A DNA stretch of 64,000 bases, from contig CAWGOJ010000039.1 of the NCBI GenBank assembly GCA_963824195.1, positions 62,001-126,000 of the forward strand, in the 5' to 3' direction. The position numbers and the translations under genes were made by a program. This DNA is from Bog-473 sp963824195. Lineage in GTDB: Bacteria > Actinomycetota > Acidimicrobiia > Acidimicrobiales > RAAP-2. This document shows positions 47,805 through 56,764 of the stretch, piece by piece. The notes beneath the pieces are model-generated. The model ran no database searches. It was not told the DNA's origin and saw nothing but the letters and a program-made list of their open reading frames with translations. How positions within the stretch are numbered: the stretch's first letter is position 1; each line of letters opens with the position of its first letter.

Positions 47805-48374
47805 TCAGACCTGCAGCAGCTCTTGCTCTTTGTGCGCGAGCAACTGGTCGATCAGCGCGACCTGCTCGTGGGTGATCTTCTCCAGATCCTTCTCCACGCG
47901 CTCGAGCTCGTCGTCGGAGAGATCCCCGTCCTTCTGCAGCGCCTCGAGCTCGTGGCGCCCGGCCCGACGCAGGTTGCGCACCGCCACCTTGCCCTCCTCC
48001 GCCTTGTGGCGCACGACCTTGACGAGCTCCTTGCGGCGCTCCTCGGTCAGCGGCGGGAAGGCCAGCCGGATCACGGTGCCGTCGTTGGTCGGGTTGATGC
48101 CGAGGTCCGACGCCAGGATGGCCTTCTCGATCGACCCGAGGGAACCCTTGTCGTAGGGCGAGATCACGAGGAGCATGGCGTCGGGAACGCTGAATCCCGC
48201 CAGCTGGCGGAGCTGCGTCGGAGTGCCGTAGTAGTCCACCAGCAGCGGCTCGAGAAGGGCGGAGGAGGCCCGGCCGGTCCGCACGTTCCCCATCTCGTGG
48301 CGGACGTGATCGATGGCCTTGCTCATCTTCTCCCTGGTGTCCTCCTTGACCAGGGCGGCGAGGTCCTCGTCCAT
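47805..48374 (-). CDS. frr: Ribosome recycling factor
   Basis: 189 aa from ATG 48374 (TTG 48377 directly upstream). Conserved RTGRASSALLEPLLVDYYG, and the C-terminal helix pattern RKELVKVVRHKAEEGKVAVR. With EF-G it splits post-termination ribosomes. Its start overlaps the pyrH stop, and cdsA follows 13 bp after its stop. Normal length for the family. Confidence 0.96.
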   Translation of the reverse strand: MDEDLAALVKEDTREKMSKAIDHVRHEMGNVRTGRASSALLEPLLVDYYGTPTQLRQLAGFSVPDAMLLVISPYDKGSLGSIEKAILASDLGINPTNDGTVIRLAFPPLTEERRKELVKVVRHKAEEGKVAVRNLRRAGRHELEALQKDGDLSDDELERVEKDLEKITHEQVALIDQLLAHKEQELLQV

Positions 48375-49093
48375 CAACGGACCAGCGTACCGATCTGCTC
48401 GCCGCTGAGCGCACGAGGGATGTTCCCGGGGGGCATCAGGTCGAAGACCCGGACAGGCAGATTGTTGTCCTTACAGAAGGTGATCGCGGTCAGATCCATG
48501 ACGCGGAGGTCCCGGTTGATGACCTCCATGAAGGAGATCTCGTCGTAGCGGGTCGCCGTGGGATCGAGCTTGGGGTCGGCGCTGTAGACGCCGTTCACGC
48601 CCGAGTGGGTGCCCTTGCAGAGCAGCTCAGCCCCGATCTCGGCCGCCCGGAGCGCGGCCGGGGTGTCGGTGGTGAAGAAGGGGTTTCCCATGCCGGCGGC
48701 GAAGACCACGATCCGGCCCTTCTCGAGATGCCGGATGGCCCGGCGGCGGATGTAGGGCTCGGCGACCTCGGCCATGTTGAGCGCGCTCAACACCCGGGTG
48801 GGCTGGTTCTGCTGTTCGAGCGCGTCCTGCAGCGCCAGCGCGTTGATCACGGTCCCGAGCATCCCCATGGTGTCAGACGTCGCCCGGTCCATGCCCCCGC
48901 TCTCACCAGTGGTGCCGCGCCAGATGTTGCCGCCACCGACCACCACGGCCAGCTCGAGACCGCCGCCCTCCATGGCCCGCGCCATCTCCCTGGCCATGCG
49001 CTCGACGGTCCGGGCATCGATGGTCTCGTCGGAGGCCGCGGAGGCGAGGGCCTCCCCCGACATCTTGAGGACGATACGGCGGGGTTCTCCCAC
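48374..49093 (-). CDS. pyrH: Uridylate kinase (UMP kinase)
   Basis: 239 aa from GTG 49093. RIVLKMSGEALA opens the amino-acid-kinase fold; VVVGGGNIWRG and DRATSDTMGMLGTVINALAL are PyrH signatures. It phosphorylates UMP to UDP and is usually GTP-activated and UTP-inhibited. It sits between tsf (10 bp) and frr (overlap). Confidence 0.96.
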   Translation of the reverse strand: MGEPRRIVLKMSGEALASAASDETIDARTVERMAREMARAMEGGGLELAVVVGGGNIWRGTTGESGGMDRATSDTMGMLGTVINALALQDALEQQNQPTRVLSALNMAEVAEPYIRRRAIRHLEKGRIVVFAAGMGNPFFTTDTPAALRAAEIGAELLCKGTHSGVNGVYSADPKLDPTATRYDEISFMEVINRDLRVMDLTAITFCKDNNLPVRVFDLMPPGNIPRALSGEQIGTLVR

Positions 49094-49103
49094 GATCCTG
49101 CGG

Positions 49104-49898
49104 TCAGGCGCCGATGACGACCTGCGCGAACGACACGATGCGGGCCGAGCCGAGCATGCCGGCGATGGTCTGCTTCTCGTCCCTCACGTAGGCCTGGTCA
49201 AGCAGCACCCGCTCCTTGAACCAGCCGGTCATCCGACCCTCGACGATCTTCTCCATGGCGGCCTCCGGCTTGCCCTCGTTCCGCGAGATCTCCGCCACCG
49301 TCGCGCGCTCGGCGGCGACTTCGGCCTCGGGTACCTCGTCGCGGCTCAGGTAGGCCGGCTTGGTGAACGCGATGTGGACGGCGATGTCGTGGGCCAGCTC
49401 CTCGGAGCCCCCATCGATCACCACCGCGACGGCGTTGACGCCGCGCCCAGCCTGCCGGTGGACGTAGGTATCGACCACCTGGCCGGGCTCGGCCACGAGC
49501 CGGCGCACCCGCCCGACGGAGATGTTCTCCTTCAGCGTCGTGCGGAGACGGTCGATCTCGTCGCTCAGCTCAACCGTGGCCTCCTCGCCTTTGGCGGCCA
49601 CCAGCGCGGCCAGCTCGTCGGCGAGGGCAACGAACTCGTCGGCCTTGGCCACGAAGTCGGTTTCGCAACGCAGCTCGGCCACAGCCGCGGCTTCGCCCGA
49701 ACGCGCGGCGGATGCCGCGCCTTCCGCCGCCTCGCGGTCGCTGCGTTTGGCGGCGCCGGCGAGACCCCTCATGCGGAGGAGCTTGGCTGCTTCCTCCATG
49801 TCGCCCCCGCTCTCCTCGAGCGCGCTCTTGCAGTCGAGCATGCCGGCGCCGGTCATCTGGCGCAGGGTGGACACGTCCTTTGCGGTGTAGCCGGCCAT
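49104..49898 (-). CDS. tsf: Translation elongation factor Ts
   Basis: 264 aa from ATG 49898; the longer open frame upstream lies inside rpsB. KDVSTLRQMTGAGMLDCKSA is the EF-Tu contact segment, with ELRCETDFVAKADEF as the second signature. It exchanges GDP for GTP on EF-Tu. Two bases after the rpsB stop, a conserved rpsB-tsf coupling. Confidence 0.96.
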   Translation of the reverse strand: MAGYTAKDVSTLRQMTGAGMLDCKSALEESGGDMEEAAKLLRMRGLAGAAKRSDREAAEGAASAARSGEAAAVAELRCETDFVAKADEFVALADELAALVAAKGEEATVELSDEIDRLRTTLKENISVGRVRRLVAEPGQVVDTYVHRQAGRGVNAVAVVIDGGSEELAHDIAVHIAFTKPAYLSRDEVPEAEVAAERATVAEISRNEGKPEAAMEKIVEGRMTGWFKERVLLDQAYVRDEKQTIAGMLGSARIVSFAQVVIGA

Positions 49899-49900
49899 GG

Positions 49901-50695
49901 TCAGGCGACCTCGACCGGCTCTGGGGGCGTGTGCACCCGCCGGGGTCGGGGGCTCGGCGACGCACCCTCCTCGGCCGCCGCGGCCTGGGGTGCCATCTGG
50001 CGCCGGTGCTCGGCGATGAAGCGGCCCTCGGCCACGGCGTCGGCGATCACGCGGCACATGAGCGAGCCCGAGCGGATGGCGTCGTCGTTGCCCGGGATCA
50101 CGTAGTCGATGACGTCGGGATCGCAGTTGGTGTCGACGACCGCGACCACGGGGAGGCCGAGCTTGCGCGCCTCGGTCACCGCGATGTGCTCCTTCTTGGT
50201 GTCGATCACGAAAACGGCGTTGGGGAGCCGGTCCAGGTCGGCGATGCCGCCCAGGTTGCGGGTCAGCTTCTCCAGCTCGCGGGTGTGTTGCAGCGCCTCC
50301 CGCTTGGGCATGCCGTCGAAGTCGCCGGCCGCCTGCATGGCCCGCAGCTCCTGCATGCGCTTCACCCGGCCCGAGACGGTTGCGAAGTTGGTCAGCATGC
50401 CGCCCAGCCAACGCTGGTTGACGAAGGGCATCCCGCAGGCCTCGGCGTACTCCGCCACGGGGCCCTGGGTCTGCTTCTTCGTCCCCACGAAGAGGACGGT
50501 GCCCCCGTCGGCCACCAGGTCCCGGACGTAGGAATAGGCGGACTCGACGCCGCTGAGCGTCTTACGAAGGTCGATGAGATAGATCCCGTTGCGCTCACCA
50601 AGGATGAAGCGCTTCATCTTCGGGTTCCATCGACGCGTCTGGTGGCCGAAGTGGACCCCGGCCTCCAGGAGCTGTCGCATGGTGACGACGGCCAT
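49901..50695 (-). CDS. rpsB: 30S ribosomal protein S2
   Basis: 264 aa from ATG 50695, preceded by GGAGGAA. MRQLLEAGVHFGHQTRRWNP and PNAVFVIDTKKEHIAVTEAR are S2 signatures. The C-terminal tail is extended with Pro/Arg (SPSPRPRRVHTPPEP). First of the rpsB-tsf-pyrH-frr-cdsA-dxr-rseP-ispG-proS run. A 139-bp leader with a CCACC/GGTGG hairpin separates it from xerC; a TAAGGT hexamer at about 50815 could be a -10. Confidence 0.96.
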   Translation of the reverse strand: MAVVTMRQLLEAGVHFGHQTRRWNPKMKRFILGERNGIYLIDLRKTLSGVESAYSYVRDLVADGGTVLFVGTKKQTQGPVAEYAEACGMPFVNQRWLGGMLTNFATVSGRVKRMQELRAMQAAGDFDGMPKREALQHTRELEKLTRNLGGIADLDRLPNAVFVIDTKKEHIAVTEARKLGLPVVAVVDTNCDPDVIDYVIPGNDDAIRSGSLMCRVIADAVAEGRFIAEHRRQMAPQAAAAEEGASPSPRPRRVHTPPEPVEVA

Positions 50696-50834
50696 AGAAC
50701 TATTCCTCCAGTCGGTTGCTCCCCTGCCGCAGCGCCGCCCGTGGCGGCGACCGTGGAACGCGCGCAGGTGATGTAGGTAGGTGTTGCCTCCCACCCCCTG
50801 GTGGGCCTGGCCACCTTAGCCGCTCGGCGGGCCC

Positions 50835-51695
50835 TCAGGCTCGGGGGTGGGTCCCCCCGTAGACCGAGCGCAGCCGCTCCTTGCTCACGTGTGTGTAGAC
50901 CTGCGTGGTGGCCAGGCTGGAGTGCCCCAGCAGCTCCTGGACCACCCGCAGGTCCGCACCCCCGTCGAGGAGGTGCGTGGCGTAGGTGTGCCGCAGGGCG
51001 TGGGGGTGCGTGGGCGAGGCGGCCCGGCGGTCGAGAATCCGGCGCACGTCGCGCGGCCCGAGGCGGCCCCCCCGACGGTTCACGAAAGCGGCCTCGGGCG
51101 GCCCTTCCATGTCCTCCCGCCCGTCCTCGAACCACGCCCGCAGCGCGGCCACGGCAACGTCGTGCACCGGCACACGACGTTGCTTGCCGCCTTTCCCGAG
51201 CACGGTCACCGTCCGCCCGCGCAGGTCGACGTCGCCCCGGTCGAGCCCGCACAGCTCCGAGACGCGCAGTCCGGCGGCGTACAGGAGCTCGAGCACGGCG
51301 AGGTCACGCCGGTCCACCGGGGTCTCGGCCCCCGCACCGAGGAGGGAGGTCACCTCGCCCGCGGAGAGCACGCGGGGCAGGCGCCCGCCACCCGACGGCG
51401 CGCGCAGAGATCGGGCCGGGTCGGAGCCGAGGCGACCCTGCCGCACCTGCCAGGCGAAGTAGCAGCGCAGTGCGGCCGCCTTGCGGGCGATGGTGGCGCG
51501 GGCGAGCTTCCTCGTCCCCAGTGAGGCGAGGTAGCGGCGCAGGTGCATCCGGTCCACGCCCGCGGGGCCGCCTACCCCGCTGCGGGACATCCACTCGGCG
51601 AACGCGCCGAGGTCGCTCAGGTAGGCCTTCCGGGTGGCCGCCGAGCGCCCGCCCAGCCACGCTTCGAAGCTGCCGAGATCCCAGTCGGGAGGCAC
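50835..51695 (-). CDS. xerC: Tyrosine recombinase, XerC/XerD type
   Basis: 286 aa from GTG 51695, supported by a -10 box seven bases upstream (GTG 51704 is an alternative). N-terminal core-binding SAM-like domain (WLGGRSAATRKAYLSDLGAF) and catalytic domain with the first Arg in AAGLRVSELCGL, H-x-x-R in HPHALRHTYATHLL, the fourth His in LLGHSSLATTQ and nucleophile Tyr in TQVYTHVSKE. Chromosome dimer resolution with FtsK is the expected role. It precedes rpsB, a known actinobacterial arrangement; XerC versus XerD cannot be settled here. Confidence 0.9.
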   Translation of the reverse strand: MPPDWDLGSFEAWLGGRSAATRKAYLSDLGAFAEWMSRSGVGGPAGVDRMHLRRYLASLGTRKLARATIARKAAALRCYFAWQVRQGRLGSDPARSLRAPSGGGRLPRVLSAGEVTSLLGAGAETPVDRRDLAVLELLYAAGLRVSELCGLDRGDVDLRGRTVTVLGKGGKQRRVPVHDVAVAALRAWFEDGREDMEGPPEAAFVNRRGGRLGPRDVRRILDRRAASPTHPHALRHTYATHLLDGGADLRVVQELLGHSSLATTQVYTHVSKERLRSVYGGTHPRA

Positions 51696-51702
51696 GGGTG
51701 CC

Positions 51703-51708
51703 ACCGTA
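51703..51708 (-). promoter_or_regulatory. Putative -10 box of xerC
   Basis: TACGGT on the minus strand, seven bases before GTG 51695, suggesting a leaderless transcript. The divergent peptide-binding gene starts 86 bp away. Confidence 0.42.
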
Positions 51709-51793
51709 CCGCCCCCACGACGGGGGTCCTGGGCACTAACGTCGCCCGCGAAACCTTCGGGGGGTCCGGTGGGTTCGGGGAAATGGAGGACCG

Positions 51794-53458
51794 ATGGTCT
51801 CGAAATTCGATCGCCGCACACTGTTGGCCGGAGGCGCGGCCGCAGCCGCAGGCTTCGCGGGGGCATCGGCATTGGGGGGCCTCGGCTGGGACGGGATCGC
51901 CGGTGCGACGACCAACGGCCCGGGGCGCAACGGGACGACCAAGCAGACTCCCAAGAAGGGCGGCTCGCTCGTCTTCGGCGTCGACGCGGAGGAGTCGGGT
52001 TTCGACCCGACCCAGGCCCGCTTCGACGAGGTCGGCGTCATGTACGCCCGCACGGTGTTCGACCCGATGACCATCATCCTGGCCAACGGCGACTGGGCCC
52101 CCTATCTGGCCCAGTCGGTCGTGCCGAACGCCTCGTACACCAGCTGGACCATCACGCTCCGGCCCAACGTGGTCTTCCACGACGGTACGCCGTGCAACGG
52201 CGCCGCCCTCCTGACCAACCTCCAGGCCCAGTCGAAGTCGCTCCTGACCGGCATCGTCCTCAATCCGACGCTCGTGTCCATCACCCAGACCGGTCCGCTC
52301 GCGTGCACCATCACCTTCAAGGCGCCCTGGGTGCCCTTCCCCTACTACCTGGCCGGTGGCATCGGAGGGCAGATCGCCTACCTGGCAGCACCGTCCATGC
52401 TGGCCAACCCGAACGGGACTGCGCACCCCGTCGGCACCGGGCCCTTCGTGTTCCAGGAGTGGATCCCCAACGACCACTTCACCGCCACCGCCAACCCGCA
52501 CTACTGGCGACCCGGCCTGCCCTACCTGTCCCAGATCACCTTCAAGCCCATCCCCGACGAGGAGGCGCGCTCGGAGGCGCTCAAATCCGGGACGATCGAC
52601 CTGATGATCACCGACACGCCCCAGATCATCACCCAGTACCGGGGTAACCGGAGCTACTCCTACATCGACGACAGCACCCACGTCGCCGGCGAGCCCGACA
52701 TGAACTGCGTGCAGCTCAACTGCCTGGCACCGCCGTTCAACAACCCGAGCGTCCGCCGCGCCGCCGCCATGGCCATAAACCGGAACCAGTACGCCAAGGT
52801 GATCGACGAGGGGGTGCTCCCGGTCAGCAACGGCCTCTTCGTGCCCGGCTCGCCGTATTACTCAACGACGTCCTACCCGGCCCACAACCCCTCGGAGGCG
52901 TCCAAGCTCGTCAAGGCGGCCGCGAAGACCAACGGTGGGCCCATCTCCTTCTCCTACGGCTCGACCAACTCGCCGGCGGCCATTCGAGCGGCCCAATACC
53001 TGGAGCAGGCGTGGCAGTCGGTTGGTTTCCAGGTCAAGACCAATATCGTGCAGCAGAACGACACCATCAACAACGCCCTGGCCGGCAAGTACCAGGCGCT
53101 GGGGTGGCGCCAGTTCGGGGCGGTCGACCCCGACCTCAACTACATCTTCTGGAGCACGACCACCGTCAGCTCCGGCTCGTTGTCCATCAACATGGCCCGC
53201 AACGCCGACCCGACGATCGAGACCGCGCTCCTGGCGGGGCGGGCCAGCACCGAGCCGAGCGTGCGGGAGGCGGCCTACAAGACGGTCAACAAGCGCCTCG
53301 CGATGGACCTGCCCTACCTGTGGACGGACCGGGCCGTGTGGGCAGTGATCGGTGACCCGACGGTGCAGAACTTCAACAATCCGACCACGCCGCAGGGCCA
53401 GCCGGCCTACGGCATGATCGGTGGCTCCATTTGGCCGACGCAGATCTGGATCAGCTGA
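51794..53458 (+). CDS. Peptide/solute-binding protein of ABC family SBP5, Tat-exported
   Basis: 554 aa from ATG 51794 with GGAGG eight bases upstream. KFDRRTLLAGGAAAAAGFAG is a twin-arginine signal peptide. The mature protein has the SBP_bac_5 pattern: TRTVFDPMT-like early block (RTVFDPMTIILANGDWAPYL), WTITLRPNVVFHDGTPCNG, GTGPFVFQEWIPNDHF and IPDEEARSEALKSGTIDLMI. It would bind peptides, nickel or other solutes outside the membrane. No permease or ATPase gene adjoins. Instead a response regulator starts 11 bp downstream, so the binding protein seems transcribed with a two-component system. Confidence 0.88.
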   Translation: MVSKFDRRTLLAGGAAAAAGFAGASALGGLGWDGIAGATTNGPGRNGTTKQTPKKGGSLVFGVDAEESGFDPTQARFDEVGVMYARTVFDPMTIILANGDWAPYLAQSVVPNASYTSWTITLRPNVVFHDGTPCNGAALLTNLQAQSKSLLTGIVLNPTLVSITQTGPLACTITFKAPWVPFPYYLAGGIGGQIAYLAAPSMLANPNGTAHPVGTGPFVFQEWIPNDHFTATANPHYWRPGLPYLSQITFKPIPDEEARSEALKSGTIDLMITDTPQIITQYRGNRSYSYIDDSTHVAGEPDMNCVQLNCLAPPFNNPSVRRAAAMAINRNQYAKVIDEGVLPVSNGLFVPGSPYYSTTSYPAHNPSEASKLVKAAAKTNGGPISFSYGSTNSPAAIRAAQYLEQAWQSVGFQVKTNIVQQNDTINNALAGKYQALGWRQFGAVDPDLNYIFWSTTTVSSGSLSINMARNADPTIETALLAGRASTEPSVREAAYKTVNKRLAMDLPYLWTDRAVWAVIGDPTVQNFNNPTTPQGQPAYGMIGGSIWPTQIWIS

Positions 53459-53469
53459 GCTGGGGGCGG

Positions 53470-54153
53470 ATGAGCGGGCGCATTCTGGTCGTTGAGGATG
53501 ATGAGCGGATCAGGTCCTCCATGCGACTCGCCCTCGAGGGCGAGGGCTACGAGGTAAGGGACGCCGCCAGCGGAGAGGAGGGCCTCGACCTGTTCGCCGA
53601 GGCGCCCACCGACGTCGCGCTGATCGACCTCATGCTGCCCGGCATGGACGGCTTCGAGTGCTGCCGGGCCCTGCGGCGCAGCAGCGCGGTGCCGATCATC
53701 ATCGTGACGGCGCGGGCGGACACCCACGACGTCGTGGCCGGGCTCGAAGCCGGGGCCGACGACTACGTCACCAAGCCGTTCGTGGCCAAGGAGCTCGCGG
53801 CGCGCATCCGCGCTCTTCTGCGCCGGGCGCGGCCGGCCGAAGAGGAGCCGGGTGCGCTCACCTTCGGGGACCTCCAGCTGCTGCCCGAGCAGGGGGTCCT
53901 GCGCCGCCTGAACGGCGACGAGGTCCACTGCACCCGCACCGAGTTCCGCCTGCTGTGCGAGCTGGCGGCCAGTCCCAACAAGGTGTTGAGCCGGGAGCAA
54001 CTGCTCGACCGGGTCTGGGGCTACGACTACTTCGGCGACGGGCGCCTGGTCGACGTCCACATCCGGCGCTTGCGCACCAAGGTCGAGGCGGACCCCGCGG
54101 TGCCCCAGCACATACTCACCGTCAGGGGCATGGGCTACAAGCTGGTGCCCTGA
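53470..54153 (+). CDS. mtrA: OmpR/PhoB-family response regulator, MtrA-like
   Basis: 227 aa. Receiver domain with the phosphoacceptor D53 in ALIDLMLPGMDG, acidic pair EDDE and K in VTKPFVAKEL; C-terminal winged helix with RTEFRLLCELA, VLSREQLLDRVWGYDYFGD and RVDVHIRRLR-like text. Strong resemblance to mycobacterial MtrA. MtrA links envelope/osmotic state to division and wall hydrolase genes. One base separates it from the kinase. The symbol rests on locus and similarity, not on experiment. Confidence 0.85.
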   Translation: MSGRILVVEDDERIRSSMRLALEGEGYEVRDAASGEEGLDLFAEAPTDVALIDLMLPGMDGFECCRALRRSSAVPIIIVTARADTHDVVAGLEAGADDYVTKPFVAKELAARIRALLRRARPAEEEPGALTFGDLQLLPEQGVLRRLNGDEVHCTRTEFRLLCELAASPNKVLSREQLLDRVWGYDYFGDGRLVDVHIRRLRTKVEADPAVPQHILTVRGMGYKLVP

Positions 54154-54154
54154 C

Positions 54155-55576
54155 GTGAAGCTGGGCATCGGCGCCCGCATCACGGCCCTCTTCGGGCTCG
54201 GGGCGCTGCTGCTCTCGATTCTCATGGGCGGGCTGTCGTACTTCACCACCCGCCACTTTCTCCTGGCCGGGCGCGAGACGGCGGCCCAGCACCAGGCCTT
54301 CGCCAACGCAGTGCTGGTGCGGAGCTCCCTGCAGTCCGGCAACACCCAGTACGTCTCGCTGCTGGCGTCCATTGACGCGGGCACCGACGCCCACTCGGTG
54401 CTGTACCACCAGTCCAAGGCCTACGTCTCCTCCCTGTCGGTCAACTCCTCGTCCATCCCCAGGAAGCTGCGCCAGACGGTGCTGGCCGGCACCGCCGCCA
54501 CGCAGACGTACCGCAACGTCCAGGGGACGGCCGAGATCGTGGTCGGGGTGCCCGTCCCGTCCGTGCACGCCGCCTACTTCGAGGTGTTCGACCTGTCCGA
54601 CCTCGACCACACGCTCCGCGTGCTCGGCCTCACCCTCTTCGGGGCCGGTGTCGTGACCACCATCCTGGGGATCTCCCTGGGGCGCTTCGCCAGCGTGCGG
54701 TCCCTCCGGCCGCTGGCCGACGTGTCGCGGGCGGCGGGCGCCATCGCGGGCGGCGAGCTCGACACCCGCCTCGACCCCGACGCCGCCGACCCCGACCTCG
54801 AGGGGCTCACCATCTCCTTCAACGCAATGGTCGACCAGCTCCAGGAGCGCATCGAGCGCGAGGCGAGGTTCAACTCCGACGTGAGCCACGAGCTGCGCTC
54901 GCCGTTGACCACCCTGGCCGCCTCCCTGGAGGTGCTCGAGCGCGACCGCGACACCCTGCCGGCCCGGTCCCAGCGGGCGCTGCAGCTGTTGAGCGACGAC
55001 CTGCACCGGTTCCAACGCATGGTGGGCGACCTCCTCGAGATGTCGCGGGCCGACGCGGGCTCAGTCGACGTCTTCCTCGAGGAGGTCAACGTGTCAGAGC
55101 TCGTGCGGCGCTCGGTCGTGGCCGGATTCGGGCACATGGACGGCCACGGGCATGGGGCGCCGCCCGAGGTGCGGATCGATCCCGCCGTGCATTCATGGCG
55201 GGTCGGCGTCGACAAGCGCCGGTTCGAGCGGGTCATGGTCAACCTGATGGAGAACGCCTCCCACTACGGCGGCGGGGTCACCGAGATCGCGGTCGGGCCA
55301 GGAGAGGGAGAGCAGGTCGAGGTCACGGTCGACGACGCGGGGCCGGGCATCGACCCTCAGGAGCGCACCAAGGTGTTCGAGCGTTTCTACCGCGGCTCGG
55401 CATCGGGCCGGCGCGGCACGGGCACGGGGACCGGCCTGGGCCTGGCACTGGTCGCCGAGCACATGCACGTGATGCAGGGAGACGTCCGCGTCGAGTCCTC
55501 CCCCGCGGGCGGCGCGCGCTTCGTCCTGTCGCTGCCGGTGCTCTCGAACGGCGCCGAGCCGGAGGGCGAGCCGTGA
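54155..55576 (+). CDS. mtrB: Sensor histidine kinase, MtrB-like
   Basis: 473 aa from GTG 54155. Membrane segment 1 (about 10-30), an extracytoplasmic sensor of about 140 residues, membrane segment 2 (about 152-172), HAMP (LRPLADVSRAAGAIAGGELD), HisKA with phosphorylated H245 in SDVSHELRSPLTTLAASLEV, and an HATPase with N box NLMENASHYGG, G1 VDDAGPGID and G2 GTGTGLGLALVAEHM. It senses an unknown envelope signal and phosphorylates the adjacent regulator. It overlaps the downstream lipoprotein gene as GTGA. Confidence 0.88.
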   Translation: MKLGIGARITALFGLGALLLSILMGGLSYFTTRHFLLAGRETAAQHQAFANAVLVRSSLQSGNTQYVSLLASIDAGTDAHSVLYHQSKAYVSSLSVNSSSIPRKLRQTVLAGTAATQTYRNVQGTAEIVVGVPVPSVHAAYFEVFDLSDLDHTLRVLGLTLFGAGVVTTILGISLGRFASVRSLRPLADVSRAAGAIAGGELDTRLDPDAADPDLEGLTISFNAMVDQLQERIEREARFNSDVSHELRSPLTTLAASLEVLERDRDTLPARSQRALQLLSDDLHRFQRMVGDLLEMSRADAGSVDVFLEEVNVSELVRRSVVAGFGHMDGHGHGAPPEVRIDPAVHSWRVGVDKRRFERVMVNLMENASHYGGGVTEIAVGPGEGEQVEVTVDDAGPGIDPQERTKVFERFYRGSASGRRGTGTGTGLGLALVAEHMHVMQGDVRVESSPAGGARFVLSLPVLSNGAEPEGEP

Positions 55577-56160
55577 CGCGCCGGTGCGCCGCACTGGCCG
55601 TCCTCGCCGTGGGCCTCCTCGCAGCGAGCTGCGCCATCCCGACGCAGAGCGCGCCGAGCTCCATCGCGCCCTCGAAGGTGCCGTTCGACCTCCTCAACCC
55701 CCACCTGCCGACTACCACGACCACATTGCCGAAGCCCTCCTCCCTCGTGCCGGTCAAGGTCTTCTTCCTCAACCCGACCAGTCAGTTGCAACCCGAGCCG
55801 CGGGTGGTCGCCTCCCCGGCCCCGCTGGACTCCATCATCAACGCGATGCTGGCCGGGCCTACCAGCGCGGAGGCGGCCAGCGGGGTCTTCTCCGCCATTC
55901 CGAGCGACGTGTCGCTGCTGGGGACCTCGACACAGGGCGACGTCGTCACGGTGAACGTGAACAGCGCGTTCGGCCAGATCACGGGCACCTCCACCGAACT
56001 CGCGGTCGCGCAGATCGTCGCCACCGTGGCCACCGAGAACGGCCTCGGGACCGGGGTCATCTTCGAGATCGACGGGCAGCGCACCAGCGTCCCGATCGCC
56101 AACGGCTCACAGGTCGCGGGACCCGTCTATGTCATTGAGTTCCTCGGCGTCGCGCCCTGA
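55573..56160 (+). CDS. GerMN-domain lipoprotein, short LpqB-like
   Basis: 195 aa from GTG 55573. A lipobox LLAASC at about residue 21 predicts lipidation. The GerMN domain spans about 58-190: VKVFFLNPTSQLQ at the start and the ending GPVYVIEFLGVAP. Mycobacterial LpqB (about 580 aa) combines GerMN with a beta-propeller and interacts with MtrB; here only the GerMN part is present. The stop-start overlap with the kinase supports a sensory partnership. Convergent with rsfS. Confidence 0.85.
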   Translation: MTRRCAALAVLAVGLLAASCAIPTQSAPSSIAPSKVPFDLLNPHLPTTTTTLPKPSSLVPVKVFFLNPTSQLQPEPRVVASPAPLDSIINAMLAGPTSAEAASGVFSAIPSDVSLLGTSTQGDVVTVNVNSAFGQITGTSTELAVAQIVATVATENGLGTGVIFEIDGQRTSVPIANGSQVAGPVYVIEFLGVAP

Positions 56161-56174
56161 GCGGGTGCGTCGGC

Positions 56175-56552
56175 TCAGCCCGCGTTCTCGACGTCGCGCC
56201 GCCAGGGCAGCCGGGGCGCACCCGACCACAGGTGCTCGAGGTCGTAGTAGTCACGCGTCTCCTGCAGGAAGACATGGGCGATGAAGTCGCCGTAGTCCAT
56301 GAGCACCCAGGTGGCGTCCTGGAGTCCCTCGATGCGTACGGGAGCGGCGCCATGGGCCTCCTTGACGCCGCGCTCAATCTCCTCGACCAGGGTGCGCACG
56401 TGCCGGGTGTTCTGCGCGCTGGTGATGACGAAGGCATCGACCACCCCGAAGAGCTCCCCCATCGCCAGGACGACGGTGTCCCGCCCGAGCTTGGCGTCGG
56501 CCGACTCGGCAGCCGTGGCCGCGGCCGGCGGCAGCTGGACGTGCACGTCCAA
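56175..56552 (-). CDS. rsfS: Ribosomal silencing factor RsfS
   Basis: 125 aa from TTG 56552 (GTG 56546 alternative). DTVVLAMGELFGVVDAFVIT and DATWVLMDYGDFIAHVFLQE, then YYDLEHLWSGAP, are RsfS/Iojap signatures. It binds ribosomal protein L14 and blocks subunit joining in starvation. It follows nadD as usual, but a 67-codon membrane-protein gene lies between them. Convergent with the GerMN lipoprotein gene (14 bp). Confidence 0.93.
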   Translation of the reverse strand: MDVHVQLPPAAATAAESADAKLGRDTVVLAMGELFGVVDAFVITSAQNTRHVRTLVEEIERGVKEAHGAAPVRIEGLQDATWVLMDYGDFIAHVFLQETRDYYDLEHLWSGAPRLPWRRDVENAG

Positions 56553-56560
56553 CCCTGGGC

Positions 56561-56764
56561 TCAATGGAGCACGTCCAGGATTCCCACTGTGAGCCCGAAG
56601 GTGCCCGCGAGGATGGAGCACCCCGCGACCGCCCAGCGCTGGCGGGAGCGCCGCGCCACCTTTTGCTCCGCCCGGCGGTCGGCCCGCCGCTGAGCCCGTT
56701 CCGGGGACGCGCCCACGTAGGGACCGTCCGACAACTCCGTCCACCCGGCCGACATGGCGCTCAT
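56561..56764 (-). CDS. Small single-span membrane protein
   Basis: 67 aa. A basic, Arg-rich centre (RAQRRADRRAEQKVARRSRQ) is followed by one membrane segment WAVAGCSILAGTFGLTVGIL at the C-terminus. The ATG directly follows the nadD TAG stop with no gap, and rsfS starts 8 bp after its stop, so it fits neatly as a translated member of the nadD-rsfS operon. Function not recognised. The compact spacing and clear membrane segment argue for a real gene. Confidence 0.65.
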   Translation of the reverse strand: MSAMSAGWTELSDGPYVGASPERAQRRADRRAEQKVARRSRQRWAVAGCSILAGTFGLTVGILDVLH

